A DNA stretch of 5,598 nt from Clostridia bacterium (GTDB lineage Bacteria; Bacillota_A; Clostridia; Christensenellales; CAG-138). The DNA is taken from the NCBI GenBank assembly GCA_017459315.1, contig JAFUDD010000259.1, positions 1 to 5,598 of the forward strand, given 5' to 3'. Both the position numbers and the translations under genes were made by a program. Positions 1 through 5,312 of this stretch are shown here, one piece after another (position 1 is the first letter of the stretch; every line of letters starts with the position of its first letter). Below the pieces are notes generated by a model. The model did no database searches. It was given only the letters and a program-made list of their open reading frames with translations, and was not told the origin of the DNA.

Positions 1-127
1 ACCTGTTCAGCCGGCCAAAACCTTTTGAACAAATTTACGGATAAAATCCTTTCATCCCAAGTCTTAATGCAGTTACCATTAAGAAGCAGCGGATTCAACG
101 CAGTGACATCTGAAATTTACAGTGAAC
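1..127. other. AT-rich intergenic stretch with no gene seen
   Basis: Beyond the operon terminator no reading frame with a ribosome binding site is visible on either strand. The only structure found is a small 8-bp inverted repeat (62-69 with 77-84, loop of 7), which is AT-rich and has no U-run after it. One plus-strand frame is open through the region but continues antisense through the lipoprotein gene and shows no gene-like start. Confidence 0.6.
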
Positions 128-162
128 AAAAACAGGGCTGTTCAATTGAGCAGCCCTGTTTT
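128..162 (-). terminator. Intrinsic terminator at the end of the ABC operon
   Basis: A perfect 12-bp inverted repeat (129-140 with 151-162, core CAGGGCTG) has a 10-nt loop. On the minus strand the stem runs directly into five U residues. It lies 78 nt past the lipoprotein stop codon. On the plus strand the stem also runs into four T, so it could stop opposing transcription weakly, but the minus direction fits best. Confidence 0.9.
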
Positions 163-212
163 GATAAACAGATCTTTTTTCTGCCAGGTTTTTATATCCG
201 GGACCTTAGCTC

Positions 213-240
213 TGATATCAGAAACCTGACATCCGAAACC
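213..240. repeat. Imperfect 14-bp tandem repeat abutting the lipoprotein stop codon
   Basis: Two adjacent 14-bp units, TGATATCAGAAACC (213-226) and TGACATCCGAAACC (227-240), match at 12 of 14 positions. They end directly against the stop codon at 241. No function is evident; a small local duplication is the simplest reading. Confidence 0.5.
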
Positions 241-1284
241 TTATTTCATGAAGGTGCCGGCGATCATTTCTTCTACGTAGGCAAGATACTTCGCCTGGAC
301 ATCTTCCGGAACGAGGTCGCTGAGTTTACCGGCGGACAGAGCACCGTTTTCCAGTGTACCGTAAAGGGTCACACCACCAAAGGTTCCGTCCATGGTTGCC
401 TGCATGGAAAGACCGACAAGGGAGGAGTTGTCTGTGACCTGGGAGCCGATGACACATTCGTTCTGGCCAAGAATGTCAGCAGGCTGGCCGATGTCATAGA
501 TCTTGATCTCACCGGCGGCTTTGTTGGCTTCGTCGATCGCCTGGCGGGCACCGGAGTCAACAGCGGAAGCATCGCCGAAGAAGACGTCTGCGCCCTGGTC
601 GATCATCGCCTTGGCAAACTCAATGCCCTTGTCGCTCGCGGAGAAGGAGTTGGAATACACGATATCCAACGTCTTTACGGTCTTGCCGGCCTTTTCACCG
701 ACATAAGCCGCCGCTTCGGCATAGCCCTGATACTTGGCCTTGGTGGTGTCGAGTTCCATGCCGCCGATGAAGGCAATCGTGCCGGATTCGGTCATCAGAC
801 CTGCCATCGCACCGGCGATCCAGCCGATCTGCGACGCTTCCGGAAGCAGAGAAGTCACGTTCTTGTTCTTCGCCTGCGCGGGCGTGCCGACGCCGCCGTT
901 CAGCAGCGCAAACGCGATTTCGGGATATTCCTCAGCCGCCTGCAGCACGGCATCGGTGTACTGGTTGCCCGGCGCATAGATCAGATCATAGCCGAGGTCG
1001 CAGTAGGACACTATGGTGTCATAGTACGCGGACTGATCGATCATATCGGAGTAGGCGGTTTCCCAACCGTTCTGCTTGGCTGCGTCGATCATGGCGTTGT
1101 AGCAGGCTGCGCCCCAGCCGCCGTCGGAAATGCTCGAGTCGCAAATCATAGCAACCTTGTAAGTCTTTGCAGCTGCCGCATTGTTGTCGGCTGCGGGTGC
1201 GCTCGTGTTTGCCGCGCTGCCGCCGCAGGCGATGAGGGACAGGATCATTACGATCGCGAGGGTCATGGACAACAGTTTCTTCAT
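241..1284 (-). CDS. BMP-family ABC transporter substrate-binding lipoprotein
   Basis: This is the extracytoplasmic solute-binding lipoprotein of the importer encoded by the three genes upstream. Residues 1-19 are a short signal peptide (MKK start, hydrophobic core). A lipobox L17-I18-A19-C20 follows, so Cys20 should be lipidated and anchored in the membrane. An Ala/Asn/Ser-rich linker (about 21-39) leads into a periplasmic-binding fold. Family-like stretches are YKVAMICDSSISDGGWG (42-58), GWIAGAMAG (154-162) with IAFIGGM (170-176), and GIEFAKAMIDQGADVFF (220-236). The length of 347 aa is normal for BMP/Med proteins. The start is set by AAAGGAGG six nt upstream. It is the last gene of the operon, after a 79-nt gap. 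Known relatives (PnrA, NupN, BmpA) bind purine or other nucleosides, while RfuA of Treponema binds riboflavin. The usual glycine-rich and DxDQ-type pocket motifs are altered here, so family assignment is firm but ligand is not. Confidence 0.93.
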   Translation of the reverse strand: MKKLLSMTLAIVMILSLIACGGSAANTSAPAADNNAAAAKTYKVAMICDSSISDGGWGAACYNAMIDAAKQNGWETAYSDMIDQSAYYDTIVSYCDLGYDLIYAPGNQYTDAVLQAAEEYPEIAFALLNGGVGTPAQAKNKNVTSLLPEASQIGWIAGAMAGLMTESGTIAFIGGMELDTTKAKYQGYAEAAAYVGEKAGKTVKTLDIVYSNSFSASDKGIEFAKAMIDQGADVFFGDASAVDSGARQAIDEANKAAGEIKIYDIGQPADILGQNECVIGSQVTDNSSLVGLSMQATMDGTFGGVTLYGTLENGALSAGKLSDLVPEDVQAKYLAYVEEMIAGTFMK

Positions 1285-1289
1285 AGAAC

Positions 1290-1298
1290 TCCTCCTTT
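1290..1298 (-). promoter_or_regulatory. Strong ribosome binding site of the lipoprotein gene
   Basis: On the minus strand this reads AAAGGAGGA, with six nt between the GGAGG core and the ATG at 1284. It is the closest match to the anti-Shine-Dalgarno sequence in the operon. This fits a binding protein needed in excess over its membrane partners. Confidence 0.85.
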
Positions 1299-1320
1299 GT
1301 GATATTCCATTTGGGATTTA

Positions 1321-1342
1321 TTTTCAACCCGTTGGGTGAAAA
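1321..1342 (-). other. Intercistronic hairpin between permease and lipoprotein genes
   Basis: TTTTCA (1321-1326) pairs with TGAAAA (1337-1342) and CCC (1328-1330) pairs with GGG (1334-1336). This leaves one bulged base at 1327 and a 3-nt loop. The minus-strand RNA after it reads UAAAUCCC rather than a U-run, so it is not a classic terminator. It lies in the only sizeable gap inside the operon and could act as an mRNA processing or stability element. A weaker 5-bp hairpin (1356-1360 with 1366-1370) covers the permease stop codon just before it. Confidence 0.45.
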
Positions 1343-1363
1343 CCGAATGAAGCAGGCGCTTTT

Positions 1364-2296
1364 TCAGCGCTCCTCTTTGCGGTAGGGTTTGCCGCAGCTC
1401 TTGGGCCCCGCCTTCTTCATACCGATGAGCGCCAGCACCACGACCGTGGCGACATAAGGGATCATCTGGAAGAACTGATACGGCAGACCGAAGGACGCCA
1501 CCTGCAGACGGATCTGCAGCGCGTCACAGAAGCCGAAGAACAGGCAGGCAAGCAGCACGCCGCTTGCGCTCCACCGCCCAAAGATGACCGCCGCCAGCGC
1601 GATAAATCCGCGTCCCGCAACGTTTCCGTCCACATAGGTGGTCGTATAGCACGTCGTCAGGTAGGCGCCGCCGATACCCGCCAGCGCGCCGCAGATGATG
1701 CTGGCAATGTACTTGGTGCGGATGACGTCGATGCCGAGCGTCGCCGCCGCGCGCGGATATTCGCCCACCGCCTTAAAATTCAGTCCGCTCTTTGTTTTGT
1801 TGAAGTAGATCGCCGTAAAGATCACCAGCGCATACGCCAGGTAGACCATGAACGTTTGATCCAGCAAGAGCCGGGTGAAAAAGTTCGTCGGGACAACGCC
1901 CATCGAGGAAGCCAGCGTGTTCATCAGCCGCACCTGCACCAGTTCGGAACCGCTGCCGAAATACACGCGATAGATGAACGCTGCAAGCGCCGGCGCAAAG
2001 ATGTTGATTGCCATGCCGTAGACGATCTGCTCCGCACAGAGGGAGATCGTCGCATAGGCAAAGATCATATTGACCAAAATGCCGGCAAGCATTCCCGCCA
2101 AAACGCCCAGAATCGGACTGTCGGTCAAAAGGCTGACCATGAAGCCCACAAGGGAGCCGATCGTGGCAAGCCCTTCCAGCCCGATGTTGGTCAGTCCCGC
2201 CCGTTGCGAATACAGCTCGGCAAGGGAGATAAAGATCAGCGGCGTCGCCATGCGTACGCTGGCCAGGATCAAGTTGGTAACAAAGCTCATATCCAT
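1364..2296 (-). CDS. BMP-type ABC transporter permease (second, NupQ-like)
   Basis: This is a membrane subunit of the importer, in the branched-chain amino acid/sugar permease superfamily (BPD_transp_2). The 310-aa protein is almost wholly hydrophobic with about eight to nine predicted membrane segments. Diagnostic stretches are RAGLTNIGLEG (32-42), the cytoplasmic loop SGLNFKAVGEYPRAAATLGI (170-189) that should contact the ATPase, and AGRGFIALAAVIFGRW (227-242), followed by LPYQFFQMIPYVAT (271-284). The region 18-50 aligns by eye with residues 60-93 of the other permease, so the two are paralogues that probably form a heterodimer. The ATG at 2296 is preferred over the ATG two codons later because GGAGG, embedded in the last codons of the upstream permease, sits 8 nt before it. 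Only 3 nt separate the two permease genes, which predicts translational coupling. The C-terminus is basic and polar (KPYRKEER). Confidence 0.92.
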   Translation of the reverse strand: MDMSFVTNLILASVRMATPLIFISLAELYSQRAGLTNIGLEGLATIGSLVGFMVSLLTDSPILGVLAGMLAGILVNMIFAYATISLCAEQIVYGMAINIFAPALAAFIYRVYFGSGSELVQVRLMNTLASSMGVVPTNFFTRLLLDQTFMVYLAYALVIFTAIYFNKTKSGLNFKAVGEYPRAAATLGIDVIRTKYIASIICGALAGIGGAYLTTCYTTTYVDGNVAGRGFIALAAVIFGRWSASGVLLACLFFGFCDALQIRLQVASFGLPYQFFQMIPYVATVVVLALIGMKKAGPKSCGKPYRKEER

Positions 2297-2299
2297 GCG

Positions 2300-3352
2300 T
2301 TATCCCTCCTTTTTCGCGGAGAAGATCCGCTCAAGCACCGCCTTGAATTCGGGCAGCTTCACCATGGCAAGTCCGGCAACCGTGAATACGATGACGAGCG
2401 CCTGGATGATTTCGGAAACGCTGGTCGGCACGCCGGTCGCCGCCTGCATTGTGGTGGAACCGACCCGAAGCGCGGCAAAGAAGATCGCCACCAAGATTGC
2501 CGCCAACGGATGCAGCTGCGCAATCAGCGCCATCGCCACGCCGTCGAATCCATACCCTGCCCCGAACCCGTTGATCAGCCGGAACTGCGTGCCCAAAAGC
2601 TCGGCGCTGCCGCCGATGCCCGCGATCACACCCGAGAGGATAAAGCTGAACAGGATGTACCGCTTTACGGCAAAGCCGTTGAATTCGGAAGCGGTCATAT
2701 TCAGTCCCACCGCCCGCAGCTGGAAGCCCATCGAGGTATAGAACAGGAAGTAATAGATCAAAAGTCCGATCACGACGGCGATCACGAACGCGCTCGTGCA
2801 CCGCAGTCCGAACAGCCGGGTCAGCTTCGTTTCATCCGGCACCGAAACGGTTTGCGGAACGCTTCCGTCGCGCAGCCAGTTGGTGTAAATCACGCCCATA
2901 AACAGGGTTGCCACGTAATTGAGCATGATCGAAATGATCATTTCGTTCTGTCCGCGGTAGATTTTGAGCACACCCGGCACGGCCGCCCACAGACCGCCGG
3001 CCGCGGCGCCGGCCAGAAGGCTCAGCACGATCGCCGGGAATCCGACGATCCCGCACTGCGTTGCAACATAGCAAGCGGCAATCGAGCCCATCAGGAACTG
3101 TCCTTCGCCGCCCAGATTGAACACGCCGCAGCGATAGGCAAAGCAGGCGCAAAGCGTCGTGAAGATCAGCGGCGTTGCGCGCGAAAGCGTGGTGCCGAGA
3201 TTTCGAGTTGTGCCGAAAGCACCCTTCCATAGCGCGCTCAGCGCGACACCTGGGTTGGCACCCAGCACGAGCATGATGATGCATCCGATTAAAAACGCAA
3301 GCAGCACCGAAATGAGCGGGACCAGGACGCTGAAAAAACGGTTTCTGTTCAT
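2300..3352 (-). CDS. BMP-type ABC transporter permease (first, NupP-like)
   Basis: This is the larger permease subunit (350 aa) of the same importer and also belongs to the BPD_transp_2 family. An N-terminal membrane anchor (about 9-31) precedes RATPLIFTTLCACFAYRCG (58-76) and the hallmark GVFNLGGEGQ (76-85). Next come GQNEMIISIMLNYVA (134-148), the ATPase-contacting loop GFQLRAVGLNMTASEFNGF (209-227) and the late glycine-rich GAGYGFDGVAMAL (264-276). About nine to ten membrane segments are visible. The extra N-terminal segment relative to the second permease matches the usual long/short permease pair of this family. The start codon at 3352 is supported by GAGGAGA (3358-3364 read on the minus strand), which overlaps the TGA stop of the ATPase gene. 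The gap between the two genes is 10 nt, so translation is probably coupled. No frameshift or missing segment is seen. Confidence 0.93.
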   Translation of the reverse strand: MNRNRFFSVLVPLISVLLAFLIGCIIMLVLGANPGVALSALWKGAFGTTRNLGTTLSRATPLIFTTLCACFAYRCGVFNLGGEGQFLMGSIAACYVATQCGIVGFPAIVLSLLAGAAAGGLWAAVPGVLKIYRGQNEMIISIMLNYVATLFMGVIYTNWLRDGSVPQTVSVPDETKLTRLFGLRCTSAFVIAVVIGLLIYYFLFYTSMGFQLRAVGLNMTASEFNGFAVKRYILFSFILSGVIAGIGGSAELLGTQFRLINGFGAGYGFDGVAMALIAQLHPLAAILVAIFFAALRVGSTTMQAATGVPTSVSEIIQALVIVFTVAGLAMVKLPEFKAVLERIFSAKKEG

Positions 3353-3362
3353 AGCGGTCTCC

Positions 3363-4871
3363 TCACTTTCCTGCCATTGCCAAAGAAATCTGATCGATGG
3401 GCGGATGCGAACCGGAGTATTCTCCCATGATCGTGCCCTCGAACATGACGACGATGCGATCGCTCATTTCCAAAATCTCATCGAAATCGGCTGAAACCAG
3501 CAGCACGCCGCAGCCCTTGTCTCGCGCGGCGATCATGGTGTCATGCACAAAGCGGGTCGCGCCGATGTCCAGTCCGCGGGTGGGATGAACCGCGACAAGC
3601 AGGTCGGGATTGTTTTCCAGCTCGCGCGCCAGAATCACCTTTTGCTGATTGCCGCCGGACAGGTTGCGGGATTCCTGCGCAACGGAGGTACAGCGGATAT
3701 CGTATTTTTTCTGCATCGCCTCGGCATAGGTGCGGATTGCCCGCTTTTTCAAATGCCAGCCCTTTGCATCGGAAAAGCGCGGATCCCCGGTTTCCTTGAG
3801 CACGATGTTCTCCATGACCGACATATTGCCCACCAGGCCCATCTTGTTCCGGTCCTCGGGGATGTGCGAAACGTTTTCGAGGATGAATCCGTTCGGGGAG
3901 AACGTGGCGACCCGGCTGCCTTTCATATCCACAGTGCCGCTCTCCGGCGCAATGACACCGGTAACCAGCTGCGCAAGCTGACTCTGTCCGTTGCCGTCCA
4001 CGCCGGCGATGCCGAGGATTTCACCCTTGCCGACCCGCAGCGTGACGCCGTTGAGACCGTTGTGCTTGCTCTGTTTGTGATAGTCCACGTTTTTGAGCTC
4101 GATGACCGGCTCTCCTGCCTCCGATACCTTGGTGTACTGCGACGGGGTCAGCTCTCGCCCGATCATCAGGTTAGCGAGCTCCTCGCCGGAGGTTTCGTTT
4201 CTCTGCAGCGTACGAACCGTTTCTCCTGCGCGCAAAATCGTGATGCGGTCGGAGATCTGCAGCACTTCCCGCATTTTATGGCTGATGAAAATGATGCTCT
4301 TGCCCTCATCCGTCAGCTTGTGAATGATGCGGAACAGGCCCTCCACCTCGATATCCGTCAGCGCGGCGGTGGGCTCGTCCAGCACCAGCAGCTCCGCGCC
4401 ACGGTACAGCGCCTTCAGAATCTCGACGCGCTGCTGTGCGCCGACGGCGATTTCGGTAACCGGGCGATCCAGCTCCACGTCCAGTCCGTACCGGTCCGAA
4501 AGCTCCTGAATCTCCCTGCGCCGGGCGGCTTTGTCGATGAAGATGCCTTTGGTTTTTCGATCACCGAGGATGATGTTTTCAAAGACGGTCATGGCTTCGA
4601 CCAGCATGAAGTGCTGATGCACCATGCCGATGCCGAGCTTCACCGCCGTTGCCGGAGAATCGATCGCAACCTGCTTTCCGCGCAAGTAAATACTGCCGCC
4701 GGTCGGCTGATAGAGACCGAACAGAATGTTCATCAGCGTGCTTTTTCCGGCGCCGTTCTCGCCGAGCAGCGTATGAACCTCGCCCTGAAGAACGCTCAGA
4801 TTCACATCCTTGTTGGCATAAAAGTCACCGAATTTCTTCGTGATATGCTCCATTCGCAGAATCTCTTCCAT
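3363..4871 (-). CDS. BMP-type ABC transporter ATP-binding protein, two nucleotide-binding domains
   Basis: This is the cytoplasmic ATPase that drives the importer: two fused nucleotide-binding domains in 502 aa, the usual size for NupO/RbsA-like proteins. Domain 1 has Walker A GENGAGKST (37-45), Q-loop Gln86, a degenerate signature VGAQQ (143-147), Walker B LLVLDE (161-166) and switch His198. Domain 2 has a Walker A lacking its lysine (GVDGNGQSQ, 290-298), an intact signature LSGGNQQK (404-411), a Walker B lacking its acidic pair (LLVAVHPT, 424-431), and Ala461 where the switch histidine is expected. Only the site formed by domain 1 Walker motifs and the domain 2 signature looks catalytically complete. 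The ATG at 4871 is chosen because GGAAAGGGGG lies 6 nt before it and MEEILRMEHITKKFG is a normal domain start. An in-frame GTG at 4910 would add a basic 13-residue extension but has no ribosome binding site. It is the first gene of the operon. Confidence 0.95.
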   Translation of the reverse strand: MEEILRMEHITKKFGDFYANKDVNLSVLQGEVHTLLGENGAGKSTLMNILFGLYQPTGGSIYLRGKQVAIDSPATAVKLGIGMVHQHFMLVEAMTVFENIILGDRKTKGIFIDKAARRREIQELSDRYGLDVELDRPVTEIAVGAQQRVEILKALYRGAELLVLDEPTAALTDIEVEGLFRIIHKLTDEGKSIIFISHKMREVLQISDRITILRAGETVRTLQRNETSGEELANLMIGRELTPSQYTKVSEAGEPVIELKNVDYHKQSKHNGLNGVTLRVGKGEILGIAGVDGNGQSQLAQLVTGVIAPESGTVDMKGSRVATFSPNGFILENVSHIPEDRNKMGLVGNMSVMENIVLKETGDPRFSDAKGWHLKKRAIRTYAEAMQKKYDIRCTSVAQESRNLSGGNQQKVILARELENNPDLLVAVHPTRGLDIGATRFVHDTMIAARDKGCGVLLVSADFDEILEMSDRIVVMFEGTIMGEYSGSHPPIDQISLAMAGK

Positions 4872-4877
4872 CCAATT

Positions 4878-4885
4878 CCCCCTTT
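4878..4885 (-). promoter_or_regulatory. Ribosome binding site that fixes the ATPase start
   Basis: The minus strand reads AAAGGGGG followed by a 6-nt spacer and the ATG at 4871. The alternative upstream GTG start at 4910 has no purine-rich site in front of it. This supports the 502-residue form of the ATPase. Confidence 0.75.
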
Positions 4886-4933
4886 CCAAACGGTTCCGCC
4901 GCCGCTTCACCGGCAGCCGATCACTTGTCGATC

Positions 4934-4975
4934 AAAAAACGCACCGGAAGAACGGGATCATTCCCGACCGGTGCG
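4934..4975 (-). terminator. Intrinsic terminator inside the operon leader (attenuator)
   Basis: CGCACCGG (4940-4947) and CCGGTGCG (4968-4975) form a perfect 8-bp stem. Above it, past a 5-against-1 internal loop, CGGGA (4953-4957) pairs with TCCCG (4962-4966) around a 4-nt loop. On the minus strand the second arm runs straight into six U residues (4939-4934); the plus strand has no U-run. The hairpin lies between the operon promoter and the ATPase start, about 60 nt before the ATG. It must therefore be bypassed for the operon to be expressed, the usual layout of a transcription attenuator. Confidence 0.82.
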
Positions 4976-5062
4976 AACCATATGACAAAATTTGTTTTTT
5001 CTCATGACAACAGGACAGACACATTTTGTCCGCTTTTTGTCAATGAACGAAATCGGCATCAT
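4958..5062 (-). CDS. Candidate 34-residue leader peptide ending in the attenuator loop
   Basis: A short frame begins at tandem ATG codons (5062 and 5059), about 25 nt after the predicted transcription start. GGGAG (5072-5076) lies 9 nt upstream of the first ATG and AGG lies immediately before it. The peptide begins MMPISFIDKKRTKCVCPVV, contains three cysteines (14, 16, 26) and about ten Lys/Arg, and has no recognisable domain. Its TGA stop (4958-4960) falls in the 4-nt loop of the leader terminator, so a ribosome finishing translation would cover the first arm of that hairpin. This placement suggests translation-dependent attenuation rather than a functional protein. The frame is open further upstream, beyond the predicted start point, and short open frames are common by chance, so the call is tentative. 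Confidence 0.3.
   Translation of the reverse strand: MMPISFIDKKRTKCVCPVVMRKNKFCHMVRTGRE
5003..5045 (-). ncRNA. Leader RNA hairpin upstream of the attenuator
   Basis: In the minus-strand leader CAU-U-GACA (5045-5038) pairs with UGUCAUG (5009-5003) around one bulged U. Inside it GGACA (5031-5027) pairs with UGUCC (5017-5013). The first arm, extended to UGACAAAA (5042-5035), can instead pair perfectly with UUUUGUCA (4990-4983), just before the terminator. The two pairings exclude each other, as in a switch. I do not recognise a known riboswitch consensus. The stems are AU-rich and short, so this is a candidate structure only. Confidence 0.3.
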
Positions 5063-5083
5063 CCTGTTTTTCTCCCATCGTAA

Positions 5084-5104
5084 TTGATATTTGTATAATA
5101 TCAA
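5084..5104. promoter_or_regulatory. Perfect 8-5-8 inverted repeat, candidate repressor operator
   Basis: The arms TTGATATT (5084-5091) and AATATCAA (5097-5104) are exact reverse complements around a 5-nt spacer TGTAT. The repeat covers the -10 box and the expected start point of the ABC operon. A dimeric regulator bound there would block RNA polymerase. Most of one arm lies upstream of the start point, so this should work as DNA rather than as an RNA hairpin. I cannot assign the regulator family, and no regulator gene is in the window. Confidence 0.55.
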
Positions 5105-5123
5105 AAAATACAGAAAAACACAA
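5095..5123 (-). promoter_or_regulatory. Probable vegetative promoter of the ABC operon
   Basis: On the minus strand a -35-like TTGTGT (5118-5123) is followed by a 17-nt T-rich spacer and a -10 box TATTAT (5095-5100), five of six to consensus. Transcription would begin near 5085-5088, giving a leader of about 215 nt before the ATPase start. The -35 match is weak, but spacing and AT-rich context are good. The inverted repeat at 5084-5104 overlaps it. Confidence 0.6.
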
Positions 5124-5300
5124 GGGTATTCCGCGTTTTTTTCCGTAGATATACACTTTTTTGTCATATTTATGAGAAAATGCATCTTTTTCGCTTGCGC
5201 AAAGTCCGCCCTTCATAGTACACTGTATATAAAGTTCGTTTCATCCCGGACGGAACAAATCGGGGTGCTTTTTCCGAGCAGAAACGAATGATAAAAATGC

Positions 5301-5305
5301 GGAGG
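5301..5305 (+). promoter_or_regulatory. Ribosome binding site of the TauE/SafE gene
   Basis: GGAGG lies 7 nt before the ATG at 5313 and defines the start. An earlier ATG at 5288 is in another frame. Confidence 0.8.
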
Positions 5306-5312
5306 AAAGAGG

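Larger units (their letters stand above)
4872..5312. other. Divergent regulatory region between the ABC operon and the TauE/SafE gene
   Basis: This gap of 441 nt is AT-rich compared with the flanking genes and separates two divergent transcription units. The part from about 4932 to 5123 serves the minus-strand operon: promoter, inverted repeat, leader frame and attenuator. The part from about 5124 to 5312 should carry the promoter of the plus-strand exporter gene. I could not find a convincing -35/-10 pair there. Weak candidates are TTGTCA at 5161-5166 without a good partner, and TATATAAAG at 5226-5234 without a good -35. A perfect 8-bp palindrome TTGCGCAA lies at 5195-5202, and TACA-C-TGTA at 5219-5227. 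Confidence 0.7.

Noticed and set aside
1..1302. Very long open frame on the plus strand, open from the left edge through the lipoprotein gene
   Set aside because: It is antisense to a clear lipoprotein gene, has no ribosome binding site, passes through the operon terminator and gives no family-like protein. GC-rich codon use on the other strand explains the absence of stops.
1299..1326. Separate promoter for the lipoprotein gene (TTGAAA, 17 nt, TATCAC on the minus strand)
   Set aside because: Transcription would start within the ribosome binding site itself, so a functional leader could not form.
1856..3232. 458-codon plus-strand frame antisense to both permeases
   Set aside because: It is rich in His, Arg, Gln and Asp in the pattern expected from reading hydrophobic genes backwards. 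It crosses a gene junction and has no start signals.
4872..4910. In-frame GTG start giving a 13-residue N-terminal extension of the ATPase
   Set aside because: No ribosome binding site precedes it. The downstream ATG has one, and its product begins where the family normally begins.
3543..4985. 480-codon plus-strand frame antisense to the ATPase
   Set aside because: It is a shadow of a well-conserved ATPase gene, with no ribosome binding site and no recognisable domain.
4968..4995. T-box-like GGUUCGCACCGG before the terminator
   Set aside because: It does not match the conserved T-box sequence. No specifier stem or T-loop pairing to an antiterminator was found.
5261..5312. TPP-riboswitch-like CGGGGTGC before the exporter gene
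   Set aside because: Only the first conserved box is present. The CUGAGA and later conserved segments are missing, and there is too little room before the start codon.
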